A stretch of 64,000 nucleotides of DNA from Aquila chrysaetos chrysaetos. Taxonomy: Eukaryota; Chordata; Aves; Accipitriformes; Accipitridae. The stretch's first letter is position 1. Each line of letters opens with the position of its first letter. The DNA lies in NCBI RefSeq assembly GCF_900496995.4, contig NC_044004.1:83645538-83709537 (forward strand), read 5' to 3'. Positions 1 to 48,502 of the stretch are shown one piece after another. The position numbers and the translations under genes were made by a program. Below the pieces are notes generated by a model. That model searched no databases. It worked only from the letters and a program-made list of their open reading frames with translations, and was not told the origin of the DNA.

Positions 1-144
1 TGGCAAAAGGCGATTTATATGTCTGAATAATAACATGTGATTTTGCTGACTGATCCTTCTAAAGCATTGTCTTCCCGCAGAGGGTCTTGCCCGTACCTCC
101 GATTTCCCAGTTTTGAAAACCTGACACTGCTCTCCCGTCTGCCG

Positions 145-161
145 CCCCCCCCCCCCCCCCC
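145..161. repeat. Poly-C tract, 17 bases
   Basis: An uninterrupted run of C on the plus strand (G on the minus strand) flanked by GCCG and GGTG. Confidence 0.95.
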
Positions 162-1759
162 GGTGTCACAGCAGCAGCTCTCTGTCCACGCTCTGCCAGC
201 CCAGAAGGTGACACTTCACATTCAGCTCTCGCTGAATAACCCAGCAGGGTACGCCGGTCCCGACTCTGCCATTAGCACTCCCTTACCTTAATATGAAATT
301 TAAAACAGAGGCTTTTTTCCCCTTTTCGCTGCAATTAATAAGGGCCAGTTCATACACAACACCTGCCACGTAAGAGATCTTGCCTTGGGCACCATCTTAC
401 ATTCAGAGAATTAGGAAAAAACCCATGCGAATAATTCAGGAACGTGTGAAGCCCCTGGAAGAAACCAGATCCGTTTTACACTGTGTTAATATCAATTTAC
501 CTAAGCCTGACCTTTCTTTGTGCACTTTAAAAACTTGAAAAGCACTTCTTCTATGTGGAATACAGATGGTTGGCATCTTCCTAAGATACTGGTTAAAGCT
601 GCTAGAATCTCTGCCTTAATTACAATTCAAATGGTGACAGGCTCAAATTGTCTCTTCAAAGATACCTCTCCCCAATACTTTTAAAGAACTAACACCTGAA
701 CTTTGTCACATGAAAAACTACCCGCTGGTCTCGCAGAATTTTTTTAAGCGGTATTTTAACAAGCTGTCATCTGGCAACACGCTGAAGTTGCAAGAACAGT
801 TGAAGTTGCAGTTTCCCATTAAAATCGGTCCCTCTCAGGTATTGCCGTTCTGTGAGCCATTCCAGAAGCGGAAAACCAGTGAGTGCAGTTTACAACCACT
901 GTTATTGCCAATTGCGAGCCATTTACCCTAACAGCTTGCGCATAGAACTTTGATTAATAGAGCTTTTTAGCACTCTCAAGTGGCGCTTAGATGGATCTTA
1001 GAATTTTTTTAAGACTCTTGCTTATGAAATGTTAGTATTGGTCTTCTCTACAAGAATTTGAGTTCAACTAGACACTTACGTCAGATTTACTTGCCCAGCT
1101 TAAAACTATCAAGAACGTACTCAGAGAGTGTAATTCTTGGCAGAATGTAGTAAAACAGAGGTTTAGCTGAGACCTGAAGCCCAAGTGAGTGATACAAACG
1201 TCTCTTGTCAAACGCAGTGGGTTGGAAATTTGGCCTCTTAGTATTAATTTTGTTTTGCCTTTTTTTTTTTTAAACATCATTTAACGTTTTTCATGACACC
1301 ATTTACAATTAAAATCAATAATTACAGACCAAATACCAAAATACTACCGGCAAATTCCGGTGCAAACCACCACACCCGAAGTTAATGCCCCACCGTACGT
1401 ATCTGTAGCAGAGGCAAAGGCTGTTGCCGCAGGAACGCCGGGCTTCTTTTGCAGGTTTGTGAATGCCCTGTAGGTCTGCAGCTCCAGGTGGGCTTACCAC
1501 TCGGTGGGCTTACCTCTCGGCCTCAGCGGAGCTGCGTGGAAATCTCCTCTCCTCACTCAGACTGCCGTGCATCGTGCGGGGCTCCCGGCTGTCAGAGCCT
1601 TACTGGAGGTACACGCACGACATAGGTCGCTCCTCGCTGCATATATACTTGCTGGATCATAAGCACTGGCATCTGTTTTCCTGCCTTGTTCATATTTGCT
1701 ACGTGCATACACGCAGCAATTAGATCTCCCTCTCAGCCTCTCCTCTGCTGGGTTAAAAC

Positions 1760-1846
1760 CCCAAAGTTTCTCCAGACTCGGCTAGAAACCCAAAGTTTCT
1801 CCAGACGCAGCTAAAAACCCAAAGTTTCTCTAGACTCCACCTCTGA
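1760..1846. repeat. 29-bp tandem repeat, three copies
   Basis: Units start at 1760, 1789 and 1818. Each begins CCCAAAGTTTCTC, followed by CAGAC or TAGAC. Units 1 and 2 differ at a few positions and the third diverges at its end. The spacing is exactly 29 bases each time. Confidence 0.9.
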
Positions 1847-2401
1847 GATGAAGACCTCCCTGTTTTCTTACCAGATGAGCTTTTCTTTAGAAGTTTCGGT
1901 CCGGGTCCACTCTTCTTGAAAACGGGCAACCGGAACTGCAGAAAAAAATTGTTGTCGCCGTTTTGGAGCAGTACCAGCATGACCCACCTCCGGCAGTGAC
2001 CTGAAATCCTCTCGTCAGCTCAGAAAACATTTCTAGGTAAAGGAGAGGAGAGCAGCTGCCTCCTGATTGACTGGCACAGAATGCCTCAGATACCCCTCCT
2101 CAAAAAGCAAAGCCCCAAAAGTTACGTGTTCTCGTCAAAAGGGTTGGAGCTGCTATCTGGACGCCCACGCGTGTACCAAGAAATCTTTGGATCACTGGAA
2201 ACACCCCAATTTCGCTGCAACCCGCAGTCTTCAATGGTAAGAGCAGGATGTGTTTTTAAAAATCAAATTAAATATTTAATTCAAATGCACTTTTTCCAAG
2301 ACGGTAAAGGTCATGCCTAAAGCACACGGCCCGTCATTTTGCAAAAGACAAAACTTAAAAATGAAAAAAACAGACCCTCCCACGTGAATCAAACCAGAGA
2401 A

Positions 2402-4649
2402 AGACTTGTTATGTTAAAGATTTTATTGTTACGTGCTCCCCAATACAACAAACAGTATCAGTAGTGTACACTTTATAGAAAGAGAAATTAGCTTGGTAGA
2501 AAAGAAATCAAAAAGGTACAAGGATTATCTACACCCACATTGTATATATGTAAAAGATAAAGACAGAGAAGAGAATTTGACTTTTGGGGAATTTTAGAGG
2601 AACAAACACACCCTATTTGTCTGTTTGAGGCTCAGGGATTGTCTGTACAATCTGTTTAATACTAGTTTCTTGGACCTTCAAAAGCCTTGCAGAAAGGTAG
2701 CAGCAATTCTTTAGAGGTGTCGAGTCAATACTTCAGCGGGTTAGATTACACACATCGCGATGTCAGATGCGTCTTGCATAGTGTGACCCTACACTTCCCC
2801 GAACAGGACTAACCTACCCCCATTCTCATTTACTTTAAAAGTCTTCTGACAACAATTTTCATCCTTATTTCTTCCTAGTGATTCCGCATAATCACTACAC
2901 ATATTTCTAGAATTTAATCTCCGGGGTCCTAACCTACTTCATAGCATTTCAGAGGTACATATTCACTGTTCTTTTAAATGGGTCGATCACGAGGACTTTT
3001 TACAGGGAAGCAAAAATTGCACGTGAAACTTTAATAACCTATTTAGAAATTAAAGATGCCTGTAATAAAAAAAACTGTCATAAGACTTTTTTTTTTTTAA
3101 GAATAAGATCAACAATTTCTCTACAGTAGTTTAGTTAGCTTAAATTTCTGTTCTATCCATATGACATAGCATGTACAGGTATCTAATTACATCTCTCTAT
3201 TTTATCTTGGCAAAAAGAATAGTCAACTGCCCTTAGTGTAAATATTTAGTACATAAAATACTATCAAGAAATCAACTTTTAATAAATATCTTTAGTTCTC
3301 AATCCTATATACAAGTACTTTACAGCAACACACAGGAGAGAGTGCGATTGGGTGGACTGTGAACAAGATGGTTATTGACATAAATTACTAGTACATTATT
3401 GCAGTCAGATGCATTGTGGTTGTGGAGATTTTGAGGTGAACCATGCTGAAAAATAAATATCTCTCTCACCTTTAAATCAATGCTTCCAGTAGGAACAAAA
3501 AAATCTATTTTAGGTCTTGCCACAGCTACTTCTTGTTAGCGCTTATTCTACCTCTGTGATGCTTTTTCAGCTTCAGAAACAACAAACAGATCATCTGGAA
3601 AACAGAACTCATTTTTGACTCGTGAACATTACAGTACTTACAGTATATACATGGTTTCCTACACTGGTCTGACCTCTTCGGCAAAAGGAGACTTAAGGGA
3701 CGGCACTGCTACTCCTGAGCTGAAGCAACGCCTGCTCAGCGTAGGCCGCGGGTGTCGGTGTTCACTCCACAGGCACGTAAAACCATTTCTCCAACCTGTG
3801 ACTGGAATTACGCTAAAGTTTCTAAACCGACTTCTAATGGGCGGGTGGCTCTAAGTAGACTCACACCTTGAGGGTTACGCTTTTTCCCCCCTGTTTTGAA
3901 AGAAAGCATCACATTGTTGATCCTCCAAAAAAGCCCTTTCCTAGTGTCAGCAGATGTCATTCATATGAAAAGGGAACTCCTCCTTTTATGATAGTGCTGC
4001 TTTAAAAATCAACTCTTGGAATGGAAATAAGGCAGTACTCAATGGCAGGCACCTAGAATTGTCCAGAATGCAACATAGGTAAACAGTTGTCTGACAGCAC
4101 AAAACTCTTAAAAATAATACTGACTTTCTGCAATATACAGTATTTACACAACAGCTGCAAATTTGCTCGTACAATATCCGTTTATATAGATAAATTAGCA
4201 AAACAAGTCTTATGGATTCGGTTGTTCCACTGCAAAAGTATTTTGTATAGTTGTAAACGTTTGGTACCTCTTGTAGTGGGGCATTTTCTACATGCGAGTG
4301 TTTAAAACCAAAAATAATGAGGTGAGTGCTGAGGTCGGGGCCACTTTTCTGTACTAGAGCTCGACTGACGCCCTCAGCAACTTCTGCTCACCGTTAGGAA
4401 TATTCTTTGGTGCTTTCCTCCGGTGCGTTCAAGGTAGCCAGATAACGCAGCATTGGAGGAGGACGGGAGCAACTAGAAAGTGAACCAGCACTTCTTGTTC
4501 TTTGTATTTACAAGGAAGATGAGTTGATGACCTGCAGCGTCCCGCTGGTGGAAAGCAGCGTGCACCATAGCGTCCAGAAGTAAGGAAATCAAACCCAAAG
4601 CGCCAAACAAAGCCTCTTTCAACGGCCATCCTCCGCAAGACATTCGCGT
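2402..4649 (-). other. ADAMTS3: ADAMTS3 3' untranslated region
   Basis: About 2.25 kb of AT-rich sequence between the stop codon and the polyA signal, with no splice sites or coding frame of note. Four minus-strand UGUANAUA Pumilio-type motifs (4512-4505, 4148-4141, 3651-3644, 3313-3306) and two UAUUUAUU AU-rich motifs (3459-3452, 3288-3281) lie within it. ATTAAA variants near 3277, 3030 and 2655 could serve as minor upstream polyA signals. The exact 3' end is inferred. Confidence 0.75.
2422..2427 (-). promoter_or_regulatory. Probable ADAMTS3 polyadenylation signal AATAAA
   Basis: Canonical AATAAA on the minus strand. I see no other canonical copy between it and the stop codon. About 25-60 bases downstream in the transcript the sequence is G/U-rich (GTGGGAGGGTCTG then a T run near 2365-2380), as expected for a downstream element. 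Cleavage would fall near 2400-2410. Confidence 0.7.
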
Positions 4650-40760
<36,111 letters not shown>

Positions 40761-43700
40761 CTACAAGAAATAGTACGACATCAACATCTACTCCAATTCG
40801 ATTTCAGACACATCCTCCCGCACAACATCCTCACCCGTAGAGTCACCGCTTCTTTGGATAAAATAAATCAGGAACTCTGAAGAGATTATTCTAGCGGCGT
40901 AGGGGTGGGGGAAATCACCAGGTACCCAATAAAAAATTCTTTCAACCATACAGTTCTATAATTTATCACACGGTTCTTATTTCAAGCATAAAATTAATCA
41001 CTAAGGAGATTTAGACCAAATACTTCACTTCCAAACACAACTTTTGCTCTCCTTATTTTTGCACGACATCAGGCACGTGTTATAGAGTACCACAGACATG
41101 GGATGCCTCAGCATTCACTGGGGATGCTGTACAACGCTTAACTTGTGGCTTTAGTCCTCAAAAGTAACATGGTCAGCCCCAACTCATACTGAAAAGATCT
41201 CAAATCGCAGTGTTGTGTGTTTGCCCCTCGTACCCCATCACTGGAACAGCTAAGCTAGAATTTCTGACTGACCTACTATTTTTGTAACTCTTTGTTTAAA
41301 AAGTAGGTGTTGGACTATCCTCTCCTGTGAATATGACAGAGTAATTACTAGAAGGGTCCCTTGAAGACACGGGTCAAGGGGCAGAGTTCAGATGAACCGT
41401 TCTGAATTGGCTTTTAAGGGGATGCATTCAATAGGCTGTACCTGCAATGACTCAAAAGCTATTTCTTCCACTTAGGACAGTAAAGAAAAATATCACCATG
41501 GATTTTTGACAGGAAAAAAGTCACAGCTGTAGGCCACTTAGTTATTCCTAAATCTAGGCCAGCACACCAACAGGCTCTAAGCAATAAACAACAGCGAAGA
41601 GGCCTGTTTGGAACATCTTACAGTGTAAACCACGAGCTACGCATTGCAGTCCTCACTAGGAACTGGGCTGTTCTTGAGTTTCTGGCTCTGTGACAGTCAG
41701 GGAGCATCCCCATTCCCCCACCCTTCCATTTCGGAGAAAGGTGCGACACAGCTCTTAAATACACAGGGATCTTCCTGCTCTACGAACGCAGCAAAACCAA
41801 ACAGCGTCCAATGGATAGAAAGGAGAGGACGGTCCTGCCTTCCACTCGCGCTGACTCGTATTGTAGCGGAGCATTTCCCCAAATGACGGCACAGCTTCCA
41901 AGCCCTTTTTCCCTACGCTGGAGTTGATGAAAGCCAAGGTTGCAAGTGCACAAGCTGGCCCTTCACACGTTTTCAGGCAAGACTCCCAGTAAACTGGATG
42001 TAAGTTTTGCTTGTGGCAGGACAGCGGGACCAGGACCAATGCTGCAGAAAGCGCTGGATGGCCACGCTGTAATTCATCTTGAGCAGATTCAACTACTGGC
42101 TGAGTTAGCTGGGAAGCCTGTCCCTCCTCAGCATCGCAGCAGTTCACAGTAACACATAAATAACTCTCCCAAACCCCACATCAAATGGCAAGGTTGTCCC
42201 CTGTTGTTTTCAGAAGCTTAGCCGCCACTGTGGGTGAGAGACCAGGTCTGCAAACAGCTTCACAATTCAACCGCAAGTCCTCTTGCTCTCAAGAATGCGA
42301 ACCCTATGATAGCACACAAGTGGGAAATTCATAGACAAGCTCCAATTCTAAAAATTGCTGCAGCTGGCAAAGCTGCCGAGCGCAGTGTCCAACGGAAATA
42401 TACCAGTAATGTCATCGTATCGCTACGCCTGCGGCATGAATGGAATACCTTGAGATCACTTCAGAAAGAACCCACTATCTGCGCTGTGCAGCACCTTCGG
42501 TTTGGCCGTCACTTCCCTTCTTAAATAGGTGGTTTTGCGGTTCCAGCGAAGAGGAGAATCTCTTTTTTGTGTGCATGTGAGCAGGCAGAGCGAGTCAGAA
42601 AGGATTCCTTTTTTTTCATCCCTCTCTAGTATGTAGCCACTTTCTGCACACAGAGGGTATTCTCAATATGCCAGCAGTTTCCATGCATGCACCCACAGAA
42701 TAGTTTTCAAGTGTGCAATCCCAAGAAAGCAAGAAAAAATAACCTCACTCTAGGAAGAAATGTAATGACCATTTTCGGCCAAGATTTGAAAAAAAGCAGA
42801 AGTAGTACTGGAAACATTTTCAAGCGTTGAGCCTCCCACCTCCTGAAATGCAACTTGCATACTTCTTTCCACAGAAACCCCAAACTTCCCCCTGACTGGG
42901 CTCAGTGGTAAAAACCCAACCATTTTGCTCAGCCTGGCATGCGGCATATTCCACGAAACGTACCAGGAATTCTGAGGATATTAAGCAGTACCCACTGGAG
43001 CTACAGTTTTCCTGGTGCTGACTGGTTTTTAATTTTTTGTCTGCTGTTCTTGTCACTACTTAAGTACATTACTCCTTAACAGAATTGTTAATGTCGGAAG
43101 ACAACTGTCGACTGTAAGGCCGATTTGAGCTACTTACCAGCTAGCAATTACTTAGCCAGCCTCATTCTGTGTTTCCTTTCCCCATACCTTGCTGGGAAGG
43201 GAAGCTGTGGGGTCCTCTCCCCGAACGCATGAACTGTAAATTGCTATGCCCTGTCCAAAAAACACAGGGTAATACGAGTGGTTTACCTATTCTCTCCTTT
43301 GTCTGTCTTCCGTAATCCAGCACTTAAGTGTCTTTAGAGTCAAACAATCGGAATCAAACCCAGGTTATACGTACTAACGATAGCTCTGTTTGCAAATGCA
43401 GCTTTCTGCATCCATTCCGAGCACTTAACGTAAAGGCAAGGGGATGACGGCGTGACACGAGAGCAGCAGCACAAAGTGAGGAGATGCCTACGTTCCTATA
43501 GCCCAGTCATTAAATCTCTTTCTTCGTGCCGTTGCTCATGATTCAGCTGAGTACTAGAGCACTAGTGGAAATTTCAGAGTTGCTCACAGAGTCAATGAAC
43601 CTTTTCATAGCATGAAAGTCTGTTCCAAATACCTCAATCAGCCTGAAGCTATTTACCATAATTGATCACCATTAATTTTGGCTAGTTCTAAAAAGTTTGT

Positions 43701-46226
43701 TCTGTGGCTTCAGCCGAGGCATAGGAAAGGGGGATCAGCAGATACCCTTTCTGAGCAGCACAAAAAGCGTCCCCAGATGTGTTCTGTTCAGGAGACGGCA
43801 TTATTATTCTTATAAATACAAAATACACGTGCGTAATTCAGAGCCTCCCAGGCAGGCAGACGCAGAGACAAACACATTAGATATTTTATCTGATCCGCTC
43901 TACAGAAGGCTATCCCAGGTTGCCTCTGGTCTATGCATCATATTGCTCCAAATGAGACTAATTACGAAGCCAACCCCTATGTTTACTGTGAAGCTGCAGT
44001 GCAAACTGTCTTCTATCTTCTTTCTGTGCTGAGAGCTTCCCGGCTTTGGAAGGGTGAGCTTTTCAGAACACCACAACCCCTACAATTCAGAGCTCTTTCA
44101 AAAATTTACAGATGCCACAGCCGGAGGAGACATTATAGAAAAATCTTGGTGGAGAGCTATTTACTGCAGTAGGATTGCTACAGCCAGTGAAGACACCAGC
44201 GTTCTCCATTCATTTCATTCAGTAGGTACTTACAGGTACTCGGAATGGAAGGGCAGAGTTCAGTCTGAACGCTTCTTGCACAAAATCTTTGTTAATGCAC
44301 AAGTAAGACTGTGGGCTGTGCTCCGCAAGACTTTCACAGACTTTCTGTGTTGCGGTAAATAACAAACGCAACCATCCTTTTCCTTTTGGCCCTCCCTCTC
44401 GCCAAAACCAAAAGATATGTTAATTGTTTTCTTCAGTCCAAACTGTGCACTCCTATACATCTGCACATGCCTGCTGACTCTCCGGGACAGACAGACATCT
44501 GCAGTGCTGGTAAATGTGCGTAACCTATTGGTAGTGCCACACACTACTGGAACTCAGGACGCAAAACACAGCTAAGTGTCTAGAGGTCATTAGGCAATGG
44601 TTAAGAAACACACATGCTGTGACCTCCCCTGTGTATGACTACAGGCTTTGCATATAATGGACTATAAAGAAAATTGGCATTCGAAGAAAAATGCATCATA
44701 ATCTTTGCATGTTAATCCAGGGCTTAGGAAAACCTGAGGTGCTTGAAGCTGGTGGAACTCTACTGAGCATCAGCACTGCAGGGAGCACATCATCTGCAAA
44801 TATTTAAATCCAGGGGTGGTTTAACCATCGAGATGAACAGTTTTCACGTTGGCAGTCCTGCAGATTTGCTAGCTGAATGCCACAGGAGTGCCTTTGGACA
44901 CCCCCTTACCTGCATGTTGGAGCTGCTGCCACCAGGTCATGGAGAAATCAATCTTTCCTTATCAAATTCTTCTCTAGAGCACAGAGCAAGTAATTCAGAC
45001 ACAAGCAGAAGTTGGAGAAACAACCCCCTTCTTATGAGTGGGAAGAGATCACAGCAACGCTTACTGAAACAAATTATTTAAATTAATCATTTGAGGACAA
45101 AGGTTCTTTGCAAGTTAACCTACAAAGCCTACCCGGCAGCGTTGAGCGCATTGTCTAACACAGTAAAAAGACACGGCTGTCGCTGAATGGCAATATTCTC
45201 TGTTACGCACAGAGGAAACTAGTGTTTGTTTGCAGATTTGTGCTAGACAGACTAATCCTTCCTAATCTCATTCTGGAATTAGCTGGTTCATTATCTCTTC
45301 CTTTTTTATTTTGCTAGTCACCTGCATCTTTTACATCATGATCTTACCTGTCAGAAAAAGATCAGTCCACCCTCTTTCACCAAGTGAAATGGTAATGCAA
45401 ACATCTGGGTGGGAAACCAAAACATACAGCGCTGTATGCACATGTGCAGGTGTGTATTTTTTTTTCTTTTTTTCACAGCACACATCAGAGCCCGTCTACT
45501 GTGCATCGTCTAGCAAAAATGAGGAGAGCAAAGAACGACATCTTCCCCCAGTCCAGCTGGGCTTCCTCTGCCAAGAAAAGGCAGGAGGAGTTTTGTCCAT
45601 GTAGCAAATGAAGTAGTGGAAATGGAAAAGAGACACACCAGAAGGAAATCTCCCCCACATGCTTTGTCATTGTATTTTGTTGAAAACCACGGCTGCTAAC
45701 CTCGCCTTGTGCCACCTCTAGAGACTTGGAACCACGTTGCTGGAATCAGACAGCAAGTTTCTGTCAAGCACAAATATATCTATAGAGCCTCTCTGTGAAC
45801 CCAGACGTGCGTATTCTAAAAGCCATAACCCCTTTGCAGACCAATAAAGTCTCCCTCCCTTCTAAATCCTTTTTCAGAAACACTGAACTTTTAACATAAA
45901 CACCTACGTCAAAAATTGGGCATAACTGTACCCCTCCTAAATGCTTTCCAGTATTTAAAAAAAAAAAAGATATTCTGGGTTAGAGCATGTATCTTTTCTA
46001 GAGTGTAACTTTAAAAGAACGAAACTACAGTTCTTTCCCTACTATTAAATAAAGCTGTGATCTGCCCAAGTCGAATTTCACCAACGCTGCCATCCGTCAA
46101 ACCTCTGTATACCTAAAGAGAGCCCTAAGCATTTCTCGCATGGAAGATTCTTACAATCTTATTTTACGCTGTAAAATACGTGGGCTGAATTTTGTGATAC
46201 AATCCACTGATAGCAGCAGCATTCCT

Positions 46227-46250
46227 TATATATATATATGTATGTATGTA
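46227..46250. repeat. Compound TA / TATG microsatellite
   Basis: TATATATATATA runs into three TATG-type units. A short imperfect TATG-like tail follows. Confidence 0.85.
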
Positions 46251-46610
46251 TCTCTATGTACACACGTTCCTCATGTGCTTACTTGCTTAAGGAATAACAG
46301 GCTATGTCTGGGTGTCGCATCCTTTCTTCAGACCCACATCACTCAGCGTAACTGAGCTGAGCGTGACGACGTGACACTTGGCTCCTTTTGAGCTGGCACC
46401 GGAGACCCTCGGAGACCTCGGCTAGCTGCGGCAAGCCATGGAAGGCAGGAATTGCTCTGCGCCAGCAGGCACGGGCTTATCTTCAGAATCAGACGGCTAC
46501 AGCCCGGCACCTTGCTCAGTCCCTGACCGCTCCCCTCGTGTCGAAGAAAAATCGGCAAGTAAGAAAATAACCCAGGCTCTGAGATTGACGCCTGTAAGCA
46601 CGAGGCGGAG

Positions 46611-46627
46611 ATTGGCGCAACTATAAA
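46611..46627 (+). promoter_or_regulatory. Possible TATA box with inverted CCAAT box before CpG island
   Basis: ATTGG (inverted CCAAT) at 46611-46615 is followed by TATAAA at 46622-46627, just before the CpG island begins. A transcript starting about 30 bases downstream would read into the island on the plus strand, antisense to ADAMTS3. The spacing between the two boxes is shorter than typical. These motifs are short and could be chance. Confidence 0.25.
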
Positions 46628-46639
46628 CCTGCCCCTTGT

Positions 46640-47240
46640 CAAGGTACTCGAGGTTTACTCAAAGCCACGCCGTGCGCCGAGGAGCGAGGCGATGGCTCCC
46701 CGGGACGCCGGGCCCACAGACGAGGGATCTGCCTTCAGCTAATCCTGCCGAATCGATACCACAGCTGCTGCCGCGCTTGGGGCCTTCAGATTTATGCCTT
46801 TTCCTCCGCCTCTTCTGGAGGCACCTTCCTCCTCTCGGCAGACGTCCGAGCGAGCAGGCAAGCCGTTCGAATCCGTCAGCGCGCAAAAAAAAGGAAAACG
46901 TCTCGAAACGGCGGCACGGCGAGACGTGGCTCGTGCTCCGCTCCCGAAGGCTGACCGCTGCCTGGGGAGAAGCCCAGCCTGCCTCACCCCCCCTCAGCCA
47001 CGCTCCTCCATCTGCGGAGCTGGAAAGCGACGGAGACGGTGCCCACGGCCGCCCTGACTCGCGGTCGCCTACGTCGTTGAGGAATGTTGAGTGCCTTGTC
47101 TTCACGGCGATGCCCGGTCGTCGGCGGGGAGAGCGACGGTTGCGGCCCCGCGCCGACCCGCCGCCGCGCAACCGGGACGCCGGCCACGCGTTCCGGCTCT
47201 CCGGGAGCAGGGCGACGTCAGCCGGGCAGCCGTAAGCTGG
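46640..47240. promoter_or_regulatory. Intronic CpG island
   Basis: By hand count there are about 75 CpG dinucleotides in 600 bases with high GC, while the surrounding intron is AT-rich and CpG-poor. The density peaks at 47100-47220. Both strands are open for 170-200 codons, as expected when stop codons are diluted by GC, and these frames have no ATG support or domain. The island is a likely alternative, antisense or enhancer-type promoter. Confidence 0.8.
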
Positions 47241-48467
47241 AGTTTCTTTTTGGCAAAAGATTACGACCCACGGACAAATTCGGGAGAAGCAAGCGTTCGG
47301 TTGCCCGATCTAGCCTTTTCCTGAAAATACAGCTGGCAACGGTGCCTAGGGAGGCTCCACAACGTCGCTAATTCAGACTGAAAATGATGAAAAAGCCAGT
47401 TCGGAACAAAGTGAGATCAATCTATATCCCTTCTTAACCAGCGTATTAATGTATAAAATGTCCCCAAGGACAGCTGTATTCTGTAGCAACTAGAAAATTC
47501 CATTAAGCTGTTTTCAAAGAAAGGAAACGAGGCCAATTCATAATGTCACTTCTAAAGTTGCACTAAGTAGCCGTTGCACATTTTTCTACTTGTTAACCAC
47601 TGGATGAATATGAGTTTCCATGATTGCTTTCTCTCCTAGTTATAGTTTCTTGAAGCTCTGTATTTTCTTCGGTTCTCAAAATCTGTGTTACCAGGGTGGA
47701 GACAGGCATTCTCACTAAGGTCTTCTCTGCCCTTTTTCCCAGTCTCAATGCTCAGATCTTTCAGGCTGCTATAGGGCTTAGTCTATTTAATTTATTTTGT
47801 TGAACTGCTGTACATCTGCATCCAGGACAGCAACAAGAGAAATTACTGGACACAAAAAAATGAGTTGTAAGCTCCTCTAGCAATCAAACGCAAGAAAGGT
47901 GCGCAGAAAAGGACGGCTCACGTTGGAAAGGCAGCTGAGGATACCAGTGCCTCTCTTACAGCCTGAAGGTAATGTTTAAAACCCTTGAAGGCAGCCTTGC
48001 TCGCTTTGCAATGCACGAGATATAAGAAGTGAAGCAACTTTGTGAAGTAAATAGCGAAGGTACCCCAAGGAATTTTGCTTTTGAGAATATTTTTCTTTGC
48101 AACACAGAATTCTCCACAGAAAACACATCTGGAATAAACCGCATAGAGATAACCGGTGCCTCAGGACGATTTCGGTATTTAGCAGGTTGTCTGGCCAGGC
48201 CCTGTGATTCCTGACTGTCGGGGGCCAGCTGAGGTGAGGACATCTCGCACCCTTTCCAGAGAACTCAGCCACTTATAGCTTTCAACTGACTCTGAGGGAA
48301 GGCCGTCAGCTTCTTTGACCAACAGGTCAAAAAGACTAAATAAGGGTAGAAACAGGGCTTGCTAATTGAAGCAGCTAGCTGAAAATGACCTTTCCTCACC
48401 TTTCTCTTAGAATGAGATTCACTGACAGAAGCACCCGCGTCGGAAGGGTCCTCTGCATTTGGCCCTA

Positions 48468-48502
48468 CTTTGGTTGGCCTCCAAAGGTACGGCCAACCAA
48501 AG
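48468..48502. repeat. Perfect inverted repeat, 12-bp arms, 11-base loop
   Basis: CTTTGGTTGGCC at 48468-48479 pairs without mismatch with GGCCAACCAAAG at 48491-48502. Confidence 0.95.

Larger units (their letters stand above)
1..2401. other. Intergenic DNA downstream of ADAMTS3
   Basis: No exon, splice pair or recognisable gene fragment was found on either strand. The open frames are under 90 codons and have no family signature. It holds a 17-base poly-C tract (145-161) and a three-copy 29-bp tandem repeat (1760-1846). Confidence 0.6.

Noticed and set aside
46636..47235. 199-codon plus-strand open frame and 170-codon minus-strand frame in the CpG island
   Set aside because: The plus frame starts at TTG, not ATG, and has no domain. 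Long open frames on both strands are expected in GC-rich DNA because stop codons are AT-rich.
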